The notes under the pieces: model-generated
The model's database searches: none
What the model was told of the DNA's origin: nothing
Seen by the model: only the letters and a program-made list of their open reading frames with translations
Source of the DNA: Glandiceps talaboti
Lineage: Eukaryota > Hemichordata > Enteropneusta > Spengelidae
Assembly (NCBI RefSeq): GCF_964340395.1
Contig: NC_135564.1
Coordinates: 12,544,391 to 12,608,390 of the forward strand
Length of the DNA stretch: 64,000 nt
Direction: 5' to 3'
Shown here: piece by piece, positions 1 through 11,392 of the stretch
Layout of the letters: the number at the start of each line of letters is the position of its first letter
Position numbering within the stretch: position 1 is the first letter of the stretch
Translations under genes and position numbers: made by a program

Positions 1-1590
1 TATGTGAAGATACTGTCACGCGATGTTCCCGCTATCAGAAAATTGAATGTCAACAAAATACATATTGCTGGACAAGAGGAAGACATATAATGAAACGTCA
101 TTCTAAACCCTCGTTCTATAGTATATTAATATTACCCTATGCACGATCTGCGTTAGGACAAAGGCATGAGATCTGTACATACACCGACCAATTAGCACGA
201 CGTTTGACGTCATTGCAACCAGTCTTTAGTTAATACCCGCAAGGCCGAGTGCTTATGGTGTACAGCTTCATCACACCGTCAAATGCACAAAGCAAGCGCT
301 TTTAATGTCTTGAATGGAACTATGGCATTTATCAACGGAAAAAGTAGCAGGGGTTTCATTGTGGTTAGTTTCCACGGACACCCTTGAATCCTATATGTTC
401 AAAGAATTTTACGTTGAATGGCTGTCTTCCAGTAACTTTGCTCCCCCTATTTTGTTTAATTTAAATTGACCATAAAAGTTATGAGTACTTCACAACAAAG
501 AGAACTTTACATTTCAACTAAAATCAGTGAAGTTGTATCACTTAGTACACTGGATTGTTCTTGCTTTATGGAAGTGATAAACTTTTATTTTAAATTCTTT
601 ACTTTAATTTTGAAACCTCGAGCACACATTAGCTACAACGATGAAGTACACCAGTTAGAAACATGAAGATATATTTTGATATATTTGAAGCGTATCATTA
701 ATAGTTTTAGCACTTCCTATTGCTTGAACGCAGAGGGAAATATTGCGTAATTGGAAAGGAAATAATTTCGTATCCTTAGTGGCTACTCCAAGAGTTGGCC
801 GTATTTTGGCCTGATGGTTAATCCCAGTAAGAGAGAGGCAGACAAAATCTTCTGAGACGTTAAGATTTTCAATACCTCTTTTTCAGAAAATTACTCCTGG
901 GGTCTTTAGGTTTAGAAACAGTTCTTGAAAGTGTACAATTTATTGCTAGAATTATCGGTCAAACCTGAGTAGTGCATAGAGTATCATCAATGATCACCAA
1001 TACTGTTCTGTTCCCATAGAAAACTTCCTTTGTGTAACTCCAACAGTCTTGGCCTCAAAGAAATCAACAAACTCTTATTTTTCCATTTCTCATATTAAAG
1101 TTAACACAGATCTTGCGGCCATGTTGGATTCTACATGACATCCGTTTGATATCATTTTACCTCTATTCATAAATGTATATGGTAACTTAACCCCTCATTT
1201 TTTCTTTATTTTAACAGAGAAAAGGCTTGGGATTATTTGAACAAAGCAATGGCACGAGTTTAAGATTTATATTTCTGAGGGACATTTTACCTTAAAGACA
1301 TATTTCTAATGTCGAAGTATTGTTATTGTTGAAAAGAGACAAATGGATATACACTCGTCCAGGCTAATGAATATATCCAAATGTCCAAAATAACAAGATC
1401 CTTTGAAGGAACGCTAGAAAATAATCACTCAACGAGCACTGCCGTAATAATGATGCATATGCTTAACCCGTTGCTGTTTCATTACTACAAGACCCTTGTG
1501 CGAAATAAATCAAGTCATATTGCTAAAAGTAATCTTAATCTCATTCATTAAATATACGTTCTCCATCATGCGAGAGAGAGAGACTGACTT
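1..1590. other. AT-rich noncoding sequence, no gene seen
   Basis: No ORF here looks coding: the short open frame at 466-666 begins on TTG, not ATG, and has no recognisable domain. There is a short GA run near 1571-1583. I see no RNA gene or mobile element up to the Penelope-like tail that starts near 1590. Confidence 0.6.
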
Positions 1591-1670
1591 ATTCAAAAGG
1601 ATAAGGATGTAATAAGTAGTTACTCAGAGTTTCACGCTTCGAGCGATCTTCAGACGACTAAATTGGGATG
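1590..1670 (-). mobile_element. Penelope-like element tail, minus copy
   Basis: Read on the minus strand this segment ends in ACTTATTACATCCTTATCC. The same terminal string occurs in the opposite orientation near 1829-1848, so the two make an inverted pair about 200 bp apart. Penelope-like retroelements are known to carry hammerhead motifs in their terminal repeats, and this copy contains a hammerhead-like fold (separate entry). No reverse transcriptase or GIY-YIG coding sequence remains. Assignment to Penelope is inference from the ribozyme-like fold and the paired inverted arrangement. Confidence 0.45.
1611..1664 (-). ncRNA. hammerhead-ribozyme-like motif (type I)
   Basis: On the minus strand the core CTGAAGA (plus positions 1647-1653) is followed by a hairpin CGCT-CGA-AGCG (stem II), then GAAA (1630-1633). 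A minimal stem III follows: ACT, loop CTG, AGT. The next base is A (1621), giving a GUA cleavage triplet. The strands before CTGA and after the cleavage point pair as stem I: six of the first eight positions pair, with mismatches at positions 3 and 7. All invariant hammerhead core residues are present. A U-U mismatch where a G-C pair usually closes stem II suggests a weakened copy. A three-pair stem III is typical of hammerheads in Penelope-like elements. Activity is not known. Confidence 0.5.
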
Positions 1671-1789
1671 TCAAGGTCGATACATATACACTTAATGTTT
1701 GTATGTATATATTACGTAACAAGATGGTCGGACTAAACTATTCCTTATGGGGGTTTACTTCTGTAGTTGGCGAGCGAGTATTTGCCTTC

Positions 1790-1850
1790 ATGGCGACATT
1801 TCGAGACAAGCTCGGATTTTTGTGTACCGACTTATTACATCCTTATTCTA
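1790..1850 (+). mobile_element. Penelope-like tail relic, plus copy
   Basis: This shares the terminal string CTTATTACATCCTTATTC with the minus copy. It keeps a CGAG-ACAAG-CTCG hairpin at the place of stem II, followed by GATTTTTGTGTA where GAAA plus a short stem III would lie. The CTGANGA core is lost. It reads as a decayed second hammerhead unit in inverted orientation. Confidence 0.35.
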
Positions 1851-2340
1851 TTAGTTTATAATGCTCTGCTACTAATATCGAGCATCGGGCACTGTTCTCT
1901 CCAGCAAAACACTTGCACAGTCAAGCATGTGTAGTTTAGTATTTAAAAAATCTGAACGATAAGTGTGTATTGGTGTCTAGGGCCTCTATCATTTATCTCT
2001 TTGTGAATACATAAACAAATATCTATTGATTTTAATGATTGCATTGTCTCATCTGAACATAAATACTTAATTGCATCGTTCATTCGTTACATGGGTACGG
2101 TTTGACAACGACACTTTATTCGCAACTTATTACTGACAGGTGACTTTCTTGTAGTCTAGAGATGATACGTTTTAACAATATAACATGTACGTTAATCGCC
2201 TGCCTGTTGATGGGGTTTTACTATTCTACATAAATTGAAACAAAAACAATCTGCAAAGCCGTTTTATCTTCTTCTAATTTGCAGGTAATATCAACACACC
2301 AGAGAATATAGAAAATCTCAACAAACAATATTTCTCCCTC

Positions 2341-2390
2341 TGTCTGCCTGTCTTTGTTTGTTTGTTTGTTTGTTTGTTTGTTTGTTTGCT

Positions 2391-2422
<32 letters not shown>

Positions 2423-2424
2423 CG
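2341..2424. repeat. (TTTG)n-(TGTC)n microsatellite
   Basis: About ten TTTG units are followed by about eight TGTC units, a switch between two tetranucleotide units in one tract. Confidence 0.95.
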
Positions 2425-3933
2425 TAAGTCTGTATATCAGAATGACGGTTTCATATTTCCGGGTATTAAAGCCATCAATTAATTTTACATGATACTTATG
2501 TTTAATGCGGAACGTTTTAAACGACAAAAGACCAACAAGGTTGATTTATTCATTGCTGCTTTAGTTGATGTACTCAAATACTTATGCTTACGTTGCCAGT
2601 GTCCTATCTGTGCAGTCTATCTATTGTTTCTACCAACGCCGTACGGAAATGAGAATTAAGATGCCACACAATGTTAAGACAGAAACGGGAGACATGGGCA
2701 CTCAAGCTCCTGATGATGTAACCATACGTATTTGAGCACCTCCGTTGTTTATTTACCCAGAATTCCATATTCCAGTATACAGTGGGTTTGTTTATGCCTG
2801 ATGTGAATATTTTAATTGCCTTGTTTTTAGAGAAGTCGTGCAATATAGGTGGTAATTAGTGGCCCTTCGTAACTTATATATACTAGACACTGACTAAGTT
2901 AGCGAGGACGTAGGATGCTCCACCTTGTTCCTCTTTAGACTATGATAATGGTAGCTTTATGTAGAGCAGATAGAAAGCTTTCGTGATACATTGTCTACGA
3001 CTGCAGGGAGCATTGCACGGCGATGACTGAAACCAAATTTGTATTTACAAAGGAGAAGTATTAGGAGAACTGAAAGTCATGAAAATACAATAATAAAACA
3101 GATCTGTTCCAATGGCGACAAGCACTGGGTAAAGGGAAATTGCTTTCAGACGGATAAGTGAATAATAATAACATCGCATCAAATTCGCCCTTTCTTAAAG
3201 CTAACATTTACAACAATGGTTATTAACACCGTAGTCATAGGCACGCTCAAGAAAGACGAAGACCTTCTCGCAGGAAACTGACTTTGTCAAAACGCACCGG
3301 TTTTCTTTGACTCACCGAAAGGATATATTTTCACAGCATTAGAAGATTGAAAAGCCGTTGAATAAAAGAATCACAATTTAGTCTTTTAGCGTATTCACAA
3401 ACTAAATGCCAGACATGGCTTTATACATTAATTTACATAATTATAAAGAAGCTAAATATAGCGCTGAATGCTATTTTTTATTAATTCTAAAAGCCAATGG
3501 TAGACAAATATAGATACTGTTGACGTAGTGGATGACGTACAGATAGTAATTTACACATGACGTAATAGATATAGTCCAAATGATTATTGACATAATATGC
3601 ACTTAAAGAAGATTATTTGAATGTAAATGTATATAGAAGGTCGCGTTCAACAGTTTACGTGAAAAACTGAAAGTCAAGCTGCCATCGCTAGCTCGCGATC
3701 AAAGTACAACAGTTTCTGATAGGTAATTGGTGTTGATAAGAAAGCGCGACGAGATCCTTGCAAATATTTCCATGTGATGGGTTACTGGAAACATTATGCT
3801 TTTAATCAATGAATGTATGTTTATTCATTAATTAGTCGTGTGGAGGTCTTGTGACATAATAACTCGATAAGGTGTTTATATCGGTGGCTTGAGTAGTATT
3901 GAGATTTGCTTGCGTTGGTGGTGGTCAGATTAA
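2425..3933. other. noncoding, one CRE-like cluster
   Basis: No gene is seen. The open frame on the minus strand at 2604-2843 starts on TTG and matches nothing I know. Three TGACGT motifs lie within 43 bp at 3521, 3533 and 3558 (separate entry). Confidence 0.55.
3519..3565. promoter_or_regulatory. cluster of three TGACGT (CRE/ATF-like) motifs
   Basis: TGACGTAG, TGACGTAC and TGACGTAA occur at 3521, 3533 and 3558, all on the plus strand. TGACGT is the half of the CREB/ATF site. A homotypic cluster could mark a regulatory element, but no promoter or gene is visible beside it and chance is possible. Confidence 0.25.
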
Positions 3934-4012
3934 ACTATATTTTTCATATACAAAATTGTTAAACGTTTGCTGTTAAACGTTTGCTTATGTGCGGATTTCG
4001 ATTGTAATTTTA
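3934..4012 (+). repeat. diverged duplicate, copy 1
   Basis: This shares an alignable core with 5181-5264: TTTTTCATATACAA, then TTGTTAAACGTTTGCTG, then GGATTTCGATTGTAAT. Here the TGTTAAACGTTTGC block is itself duplicated in tandem. The copies are in the same orientation, about 1.25 kb apart. Confidence 0.75.
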
Positions 4013-5180
4013 AAAAAAATTGACCTACTACACCCTAGATATTTCATACCAATGAAAAACGGCTAACTTGTTCCCAAAGTTTATAATGTTATGACTAACT
4101 GAGCCTCGTGCATTGTGTCCATGTACAATTAAATATTTTAGTCACTACTTTATATTTCACGTTTTGTGTTTCCCAGCCAAATAAGCAAAAACAGTCTTCC
4201 TTGAAAATTCCAAGGTTTACAAAGTTAATAGTTATGATAATAAAATGGTTGATTTGATGTGACAAATAATGATTAAAACTGAGCATACTGTTATCTTTTG
4301 TACACTGCAGAGACAACACATAGATAATGTAAGTCATGCGCAATTTTAAGTTTGTTATGAATCCTAGTTATAACTTTGAACATTATTGTTTTCTACATCG
4401 CACTTGCGTTACTAATTATCGCGATCAGTGTTCACATATAATGCAACACCATCAGTCATGTTTGATTCACGACAAGTTGTTCAGATCAAACATTTATAGT
4501 TTCAAGGATGAATATACCCGCAAGTAAACTCAAGTCTGGAGCCAGTCTTCAAATGATTGATGTGACCGAGGCACTTTAAGATAGGGCTTCTTTGCTTGTC
4601 ACCATGGCTTGTTTATTCGTTTGCCCATTTATCACTCACAAAGCGTTACGCATTTCTATCCAAACGATTATTTTAAAACAATGCTATGAGGTTTTTTTGG
4701 CAAAAAATTCGAACTTAAAAGTCAACATGCTACTGTAACATAATATACTTTCATTACACGTAACTGCATTTATAGTTAGCTGCATTTAAATTCCTCGACA
4801 CTTCTCTAAAACATCTTTTTGCGCAACATAAATGTCGTATTCACTGTTGAACAAGGAAGATTTATAAAGATAATTTGACCTAAATGAGGACATCAAGGAA
4901 GGTCTCTAGAGGCAATGGCTTTCGAATGAATACAGGTAATTAGCCCAAGTAAGATTACGTTACCTGGGGCTGTGCAGCAAACGAGACTTCGAGACTTTCC
5001 ATAGATCCATAACGAGAAATGGATCTCTAAGCCTTGTCGACAAGACTCTACATTTTATGAAAGGTAATAATCCTGTGATTCTTGTAATGTTAGTTTTCAA
5101 GAAGTAGGCTATTGTGCAAACACTTGCCCAAGGTTTAGTCAATCATAAAGTCATGTAATAAATTTGATGGTTGTTGCTCA
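4013..5180. other. noncoding, nothing recognised
   Basis: Short ORFs on both strands (63-82 aa) have no domain, no consistent start and no splice context. No RNA gene or element is seen. Confidence 0.5.
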
Positions 5181-5264
5181 CTACATTTTTCACATACAAC
5201 ATTGTTAAACGTTTGCTGGAAGGCATTTCGTCCAACATATGTCTGGATTTCGATTGTAATTCTA
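5181..5264 (+). repeat. diverged duplicate, copy 2
   Basis: Partner of 3934-4012. It keeps the single block TTGTTAAACGTTTGCTG and the terminal GGATTTCGATTGTAAT, with a different 20-bp spacer between them. Confidence 0.75.
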
Positions 5265-5318
5265 AAATGAAACGTTGCACTGACATCAGCAGAACCAGCC
5301 CAGATGCGTCAATGTCGG

Positions 5319-5332
5319 GTCACCATGGCAAC
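5319..5332 (+). promoter_or_regulatory. perfect RFX X-box match
   Basis: GTCACCATGGCAAC fits the X-box consensus GTNRCC-NN-RGYAAC exactly. RFX factors use such sites at ciliary and other genes in animals. No nearby gene is recognisable, so function is unproven. Confidence 0.3.
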
Positions 5333-7310
5333 GATACACGTCTCTCATCAATATGCCATCAACGAGAAAAAAATCAGCTCTTTAACTTGTGCGCACCGAA
5401 AGACTAATTCAATAACAATTACCTCATTTCGAGTTGCACTTACGGAGAGACTTTACTGAGTTTTACGAAAAAATTCTCATCGTCCAAATTCCTACTTTCT
5501 TGTTTATATCTCCAGGGTATGTTTCGTCGGCATGATGACAAGATTTTTAGCAATGTTTCCGTTGAAGCTCAGACAAAAGTGAAAATTCGGGTCACTACGT
5601 TGACAATCGCCAGGGGTCCATTTTGTTATACAAAAAGGAAGATCTAATTAAAAGTAGGCAAATTCTGGCAACAAGTGGAGTAATAAACAGCACCCATTGA
5701 AGAGCTAAATGTGAAGAAGCCGTCGCTTCCTCAGACACAAACGTGGCATTAGAAGCCAACTACCGGTGTCCTGTGACGATAATCCGGGGTATATTTGCAC
5801 GCTAAAAAGCACTGTCATTGGTGCGTAAAAAGATCATCTTCTTATTCTTACACAATTTCCAACCGCAGAGCAGCTTTCATCGATCTGTAGTGTTTAGTGA
5901 ATTGACAGGAACACAAACGCAAACAGCCCTATGTTGGGTATTTTTCTGGAGTATTACTTTAACTGAACTCAGAAAATTGCCTAACTAGAATTCAAAAATT
6001 GTATATTCTCATTCAGGACTCTGTAGACGTCACTAGTGTACTTAACCAGTAGCGTGATACATTTATAACTGCATACTTAGATTATATTACATTCAAATAT
6101 ATATGTTTTTATAAAACACCTAACTTTAAGATGCCATTGATGGACAGATATCGTGCCCTCATAAATTCTTGAATAGTTTTCGTTTTCACTGCAAGCACAT
6201 TAGTTTGTGGTGCAAGTGGCAAAATGCCACTACTGTGACGGTACTTTTGAAAATTGTGCACACAAGAGATATGATCACATTGATATCATTATATTTAGAG
6301 ATATTTTCACTGTCAATATTGTGACGATCTCAAAATGCTGATGACGTGAACAGAGGTCGTTTAATTTGTTGTACTTTGAGCGATTAATACAAGAACTTAA
6401 ACATTTTTTCAGGTTTTCCTTTAGGCCTAAAATACACATATTCAACAAGGAGACGAGGTATGAATAAGTGCACAAGTAAAAAAGCCTCTCCGTCGTTTTC
6501 AGTTTTAACCATTTGCCTTCTCGAAAAACCAGCTTTGTGCGAAACTAGTCAAATTCAACCTCTTGAGTACCCATCTACTGAGACAATTAAGCGATTTTAA
6601 AATCTCAATTCTAAGACAATGTACATTAAGATCGTCCTGGGATTTCAACGTACTTCTACAACACCTATCACAAAGTATTAAAACTGAATCTCCCGATCAA
6701 TTGACAATTCGACAAGTGATTGATTTCCTTTGAAATTCTCTAGGGGACATTAGCAAACCCTGAACACGACGTAGGTCAGTTGTAAGAAGCTCTTGTCATG
6801 GTGGTAAGAGTACGCTAATGTAAACTTTTTTCACATTTAATAAAGGTTTTTAAGAGCTGCCAAAAGCTGGTTGAATTGTTTGTAAAGTAACAGTGTAGTG
6901 TTAGAGTGAGTGGAAAACTGTCTTCTGTATGAAAGTCCACAAGTTCAGCATTATACTATCCTACGTTTTGGACATATTGTTGTATCATTGTACTTTCAAC
7001 TAGTATCTTAATGAGCTATAAAGCTTTGAATAGTACCTTTCTACCAATAATCATATTGTTAAATACAAAGTTTGTCAATCAACATTTCCTGTTTTAAAAA
7101 AACACTTGCACTGTTAGCTCAATGTTCTTTTTTTCAAATCTGTCTCTCGAATCAAATCCTGTATAATTTCACTACTTGTTAAACCTTAAGTTAAATATGC
7201 CCGAGAGAACTATAATTCTCTGTTATCATCGAAAACTTACAGCTGAACAGATGCTACTCTCCATATCTAGACTTGTTTAACGAAGGCATTGAAAGTCCCA
7301 GTAGTAGTAG
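5333..7310. other. noncoding, nothing recognised
   Basis: No long ORF, RNA gene or element is supported. Open frames such as 6275-6475 on the minus strand are short and featureless. Confidence 0.5.
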
Positions 7311-7400
7311 TATGTATACATGTATGTATGTATGTATGTATGTATGTATGTATGTATGTATGTATGCATGTATGTATGTATGTATGTATGTATAAATGTA
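7311..7400. repeat. (GTAT)n microsatellite
   Basis: About twenty GTAT units with one GCAT variant. A SINE has inserted at its right end, and the unit resumes briefly beyond the SINE at 7680-7692. Confidence 0.95.
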
Positions 7401-7680
7401 TAATAATAATAATAATCTTTATTTGTACTGGATAGTTCTTTAAGCATATAAATACTTGTCTCCCAAGAAGTCCAGTGAGAGCCATCCCTCATGGGTTCAG
7501 TGTTAATACAGGAGGAAACCGGAGTACCCGGGGAAAACCTGCGTTGTTCGGTAGAGTCAAACTGAACGACACTCTTCTTACTTACAGCGTGGTAACTTTA
7601 ATCGAGCCCTGAATTGGGTTCGAACCCCGACCGCAGTGGTAAGAGACAAGTGGTTTAACCACTCGGCCACCGACAACCCG
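7401..7680 (-). mobile_element. tRNA-derived SINE, copy 1
   Basis: On the minus strand the 5' end is a Ser/Leu-type tRNA-like head with box A TGGCCGAGTGG (plus 7659-7669) and box B GGTTCGAACCC (near 7616-7626). The central body contains the string CTCCGGTTTCCTCC, which resembles a conserved central domain found in SINEs of many invertebrates. The 3' end reads AATAAAGATTATTATT, a short triplet tail typical of LINE-mobilised SINEs. Flanks GTATGTATAAATG and GTATGTATTTATG could be a target-site duplication, but they lie in a GTAT array so the call is ambiguous. A second copy of the same family lies at 20640-20966. Confidence 0.9.
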
Positions 7681-7867
7681 TATGTATTTATGGACGGACG
7701 GACAGACGGACGGACGGACGTAGGTAGGTAGGTAGGTAGGTAGGTAGTAGGTAGGTAGGTAGGTAAGTATGGTTCATGTGTGTGTGTGTATGTGTAAGTA
7801 TGTATCATGTATGTTTGTTTGTTTGTTTGTTTGTTTTTGTTTGTTTGTTTGTTTGTTTGTTTGTTTG
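7681..7867. repeat. composite (GGAC)n-(TAGG)n-(GT)n-(TTTG)n array
   Basis: Successive blocks of GGAC, TAGG, GT/GTAT and TTTG units run from the SINE's 5' edge to about 7867. The 108-aa minus ORF over this stretch is a product of the repeat. Confidence 0.95.
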
Positions 7868-8696
7868 CATTCTTGCAGAAAAATCCCAGCCTTATAAATT
7901 TCATTTTCTCTTCGTTAACTAGTCTGTCGAAACCACGACATCAAAAGTCTTTGTCAAATACGTTTGTACTAACCCGTAGGTGACTGGACATTTATCATGT
8001 GATGTCGACGTATGGTTTTACAGGTACAGTGTTCAAGTACTGCTGTTGTGACAGATTGTCAGTTTTATGGCCGACAACGTTAGACACTGTAAACATTACT
8101 CTATTAACTCCGTTTTATTGTATTCATTATCCCATTGCAATCAACGCCATCAAAATATAATTATCATTTTTCATTATTCAATAAATTATGCCTTGTTAAC
8201 CAATCAATGTAATGGATAGAGGAAAGGAGTCCCTTGGGAAGAATCAAATGTCGAACGTGTCGGAAAAACCTACATACAACTATATTAAGTATTTTACCTG
8301 ACAATGTATAACGGGTGTATTTATGTACATTATAATAACAGACTAAATTCACAGTGGATTACTATCTATAGATTTAACTTTCTTTCAAAACAAAAATGAT
8401 TTACGATCGCTGTCAGCTCTCTATGAAATAATGCGTTTTCAATTTGTTACTCAATCCAATTTACAGCTATTAAATTCAATACGAGCAAAATGTCATTTAT
8501 AAGTGTCGGCCAAATGATATCAACATTTCCATTCATTTTGCCTCTCTTCTTTAGCAAATTTAATAATGTATTCACTCACCCGCAAAACATGTAACAGACT
8601 TGTATTCGCATTAAACGTCATCAACCGTAAATGTGTAATTTCTGGGTAACCCGAACAAGAGAATGCAAATGTTCAATGAAGCCAAATTTCAAATAG
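7868..8696. other. noncoding, nothing recognised
   Basis: AT-rich sequence without a supported gene or element. Confidence 0.5.
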
Positions 8697-9011
8697 ATGA
8701 CATATCGACAACACCTAATAAAATACATAAATGTGAGAGGTCTGGTCGACTTAAAGCCTGTCTGTGAAACTGGAAAAGAGAAAACAATATGCCAACAGAT
8801 GGGAGTATGCACACTGTGTGTGTTCATTATAACTTACCTGTGTTTATTTCCCGTGTCCTTGATATTCGGAAGTGTTCTATCCATATTAGAGACTGGTAAA
8901 TTGTTCGTTTGTCCCGCCATTGATATATGGCTTGAATACGGTAGCAACATCCCTGACGACGAAAAGATAAAGGTCGTTAATATAACAGATATATTCAGAT
9001 TCCAACGATGA
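8697..9011 (+). CDS. hypothetical small membrane protein ORF (weak)
   Basis: This 104-codon ORF starts on a true ATG and has no repeat content. Residues about 38-64 form one strongly hydrophobic stretch (LCVFIITYLCLFPVSLIFG), consistent with a membrane helix. It is followed by a polar C-terminal part with one possible N-glycosylation site (NIT). A possible splice donor (CTG|GTAAAT) lies inside the ORF near 8895 and a possible acceptor (CCAACAG) near 8799, so only part might be an exon. I do not recognise the family. It may be chance. Confidence 0.2.
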   Translation: MTYRQHLIKYINVRGLVDLKPVCETGKEKTICQQMGVCTLCVFIITYLCLFPVSLIFGSVLSILETGKLFVCPAIDIWLEYGSNIPDDEKIKVVNITDIFRFQR

Positions 9012-9945
9012 GTTTAGAACGACATGGAATGTGTTCAGCAGTTTATGTATAGCTCGTGCTATTGCACTGGGTCTCACGAACGTTTGTTTAGATAAAACAT
9101 CGGGAAATATGTCGTGCTTGTCATATTTACGAAATGCCACTAGTAATGTAATGTAAACACTACATTTATACCTGTTTTCGGGTGTAAGCTTCCGAGAGAT
9201 TTAAACTGATCAGACCAGTAAGGCCGCCGTTGATATCAGTCCCGGCGATTTGTTCTTCAACTGGAGAGAGCAGCTTACGTTTACAGTAAACCATCAACGC
9301 ACAGTCGACTCATTTGCATAATATGAGGTCTCATGTTGCCATCACTACAATGCAGGCATGTCGTTTGCATATGAATGACGCTGCATTCATCTCTACGTTA
9401 TTATTTTATTTTCTAATTTGTAATTAGGACCCGTTGTATCACTCATTGCCTGTCACAGGGCAGAATACTCATATTCAACACAGAGGAAGGGTTTATCTTT
9501 TTTTAAGGGATACATGGATATCAGTGATTTCAAATTAATTATTTTATTTTACTTACGTTTTTATTATCATTAAACTCTTACAGGCATGAACCTGGAATAA
9601 AATAAAAAAAATATTAAAGGTCATGGGTCAATAATAAAATTATCCAAATCATAGTTATCGTTATTGCAAACAATATGATGCAAACATTTAAATTGACAGA
9701 GCTGTGGTAGTCAATTTATTTAAACTAGAAGAGAAAAGGTCACATTTGTTTAAAGCGGGGTTTTTTTAATTTTCCGCTTTTTCGCCTAAGGGCTTGTGAC
9801 CAGTTGTGGTTTAGCTAAGCCTTTGGCGATCAAGCCTTTGACGATATGTTGATAAATATGGATATATACACTCAGACTGCATAGATCGGCCTTTCCAACA
9901 AGCGTTTTACAAATAGGTTTATATAAAATAAATGCGACATACTGT
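9012..9945. other. noncoding, small tandem repeat only
   Basis: No gene is seen. A 15-bp tandem pair (AAGCCTTTGGCGATC, then AAGCCTTTGACGATA) lies at 9818-9847. Confidence 0.5.
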
Positions 9946-9956
9946 CATACATACAT

Positions 9957-10009
<53 letters not shown>

Positions 10010-10074
10010 TACATACATACATACATACATACATACATACATACATACATGCATGCATGCATGCATGCATGTAT

Positions 10075-10116
<42 letters not shown>
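9946..10116. repeat. composite (CATA)-(CA)-(CATA)-(CATG)-(CAGA) array
   Basis: Five homogeneous blocks follow one another. Each tetranucleotide unit is CANN and differs from its neighbour by one or two bases. ORFs in several frames here are products of the repeat. Confidence 0.95.
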
Positions 10117-11324
10117 CTATTTTCTCCTTGTCGACCGTTAAGATTTTTATGCATTTGGAAAAAAAACTAAATAAAAACTTTCATGAAAATAAAACTAACA
10201 TGCAAAGTACAGAGGTCATGAGGTAAAATAATTAAATTTGAATACCGACCCTAGGTATGCAACAACTTTGGGGTAATGTACGGTTGTTATTAGTTGATGA
10301 ATAACAAACAAACAAACCACTAAATTTTCCTTCTTTATGTGTTAAAAAAATCATTATTTCGACGAAAAATTCCAATTGGCAATAATCAAAATTAAAAAGT
10401 TTTGAAGAATAGGTAGATAGATTGTTGTTGTGTTTCATCTGACAGAAGCGTGTTAATACAAAGCATGTGTTATACATCAATACATTGTGGGTAATATGAT
10501 CGACAATATCAATGTTGATTGTCTGTAGAAGATTTATTTTATTATAATTTATACGATATATGATATAAGACTTTTCTTATTGTATTCGTTATGGCGACTT
10601 TTCTATTATGTATATTCTGTGTGTTGTGTCAAGTTTAAACCAATAACCAAACCATGAGTAATGAATGGCAAATGAATAGAACAGAAAGTTATAAATCTAT
10701 CGACCTTAACTTTAAATTACATTATGGTATTACTTTATAAACCAATTTTAGCCTATATGGACCTAATGCATATCATTTTAATAATAATCCATTTGAAATA
10801 TGATAGTGTACGTTTAGATATACATACAGACGATCATTTGTACTCAAAGTTACGTTCGCCATTTTGATGTGCATGTTTTTCCTTGTTTGAAATACCTGAC
10901 TATACCTTCCAGTCTTGAACTGTAATCCTGTTTAAAAAGGAATTGTGCGTTGAAGAGAAATCTAGCAAACTGCGACATTCCCTCTTGTTATATTTCCACT
11001 TCATGACTAATGTTTTCCTATAAACTGAAAATAACCTATGGATAACTCCGGCTAGTATTTGCCCTCGAAATGTTACAGGAGATATGCATACATCATCCAG
11101 CGAGCCAAAACAAATCACGCAAGGTGATGTAACGATGTTTCTGTTTAGAAACATACGCTAGACGACTTCTAATGACTGTAAAATTAGGGAGTCCAGGTTA
11201 ACGAGGAGATAGACAAAGCAAGTACTTCATTAATCATTTATGTATTACAACATCACATCATCAATCAACAGTTGTGCTTGTTTTCAACTCTCGGTTTTTT
11301 TTCTCATTACGGATGTTATAGTTA
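10117..11324. other. noncoding, nothing recognised
   Basis: AT-rich sequence. The short ORFs (for example 10232-10480 and 10900-11154, minus) show no domain. Confidence 0.5.
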
Positions 11325-11392
11325 AAAGGTACGAGAGTGTGACGAACTCACGATGTGCATGAAGGCATGGTTTGAATCTCGACACAAAACTA
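11325..11392 (+). pseudogene. degenerate tRNA-like sequence
   Basis: The segment reads like a decayed tRNA-derived head: TAGTTAAAAGGTACGAGAGT, then CGAACTCACGATGTGCATG, then a box B-like GGTTTGAATCTCG. The spacing is tRNA-like but box A is poor, so it is more likely an old SINE head than a working tRNA gene. Confidence 0.3.

Noticed and set aside
7601-7680. Functional tRNA-Ser/Leu gene
   Set aside because: Box A and box B are good, but the sequence continues into a SINE body with a triplet tail and has a second copy at 20.6 kb.
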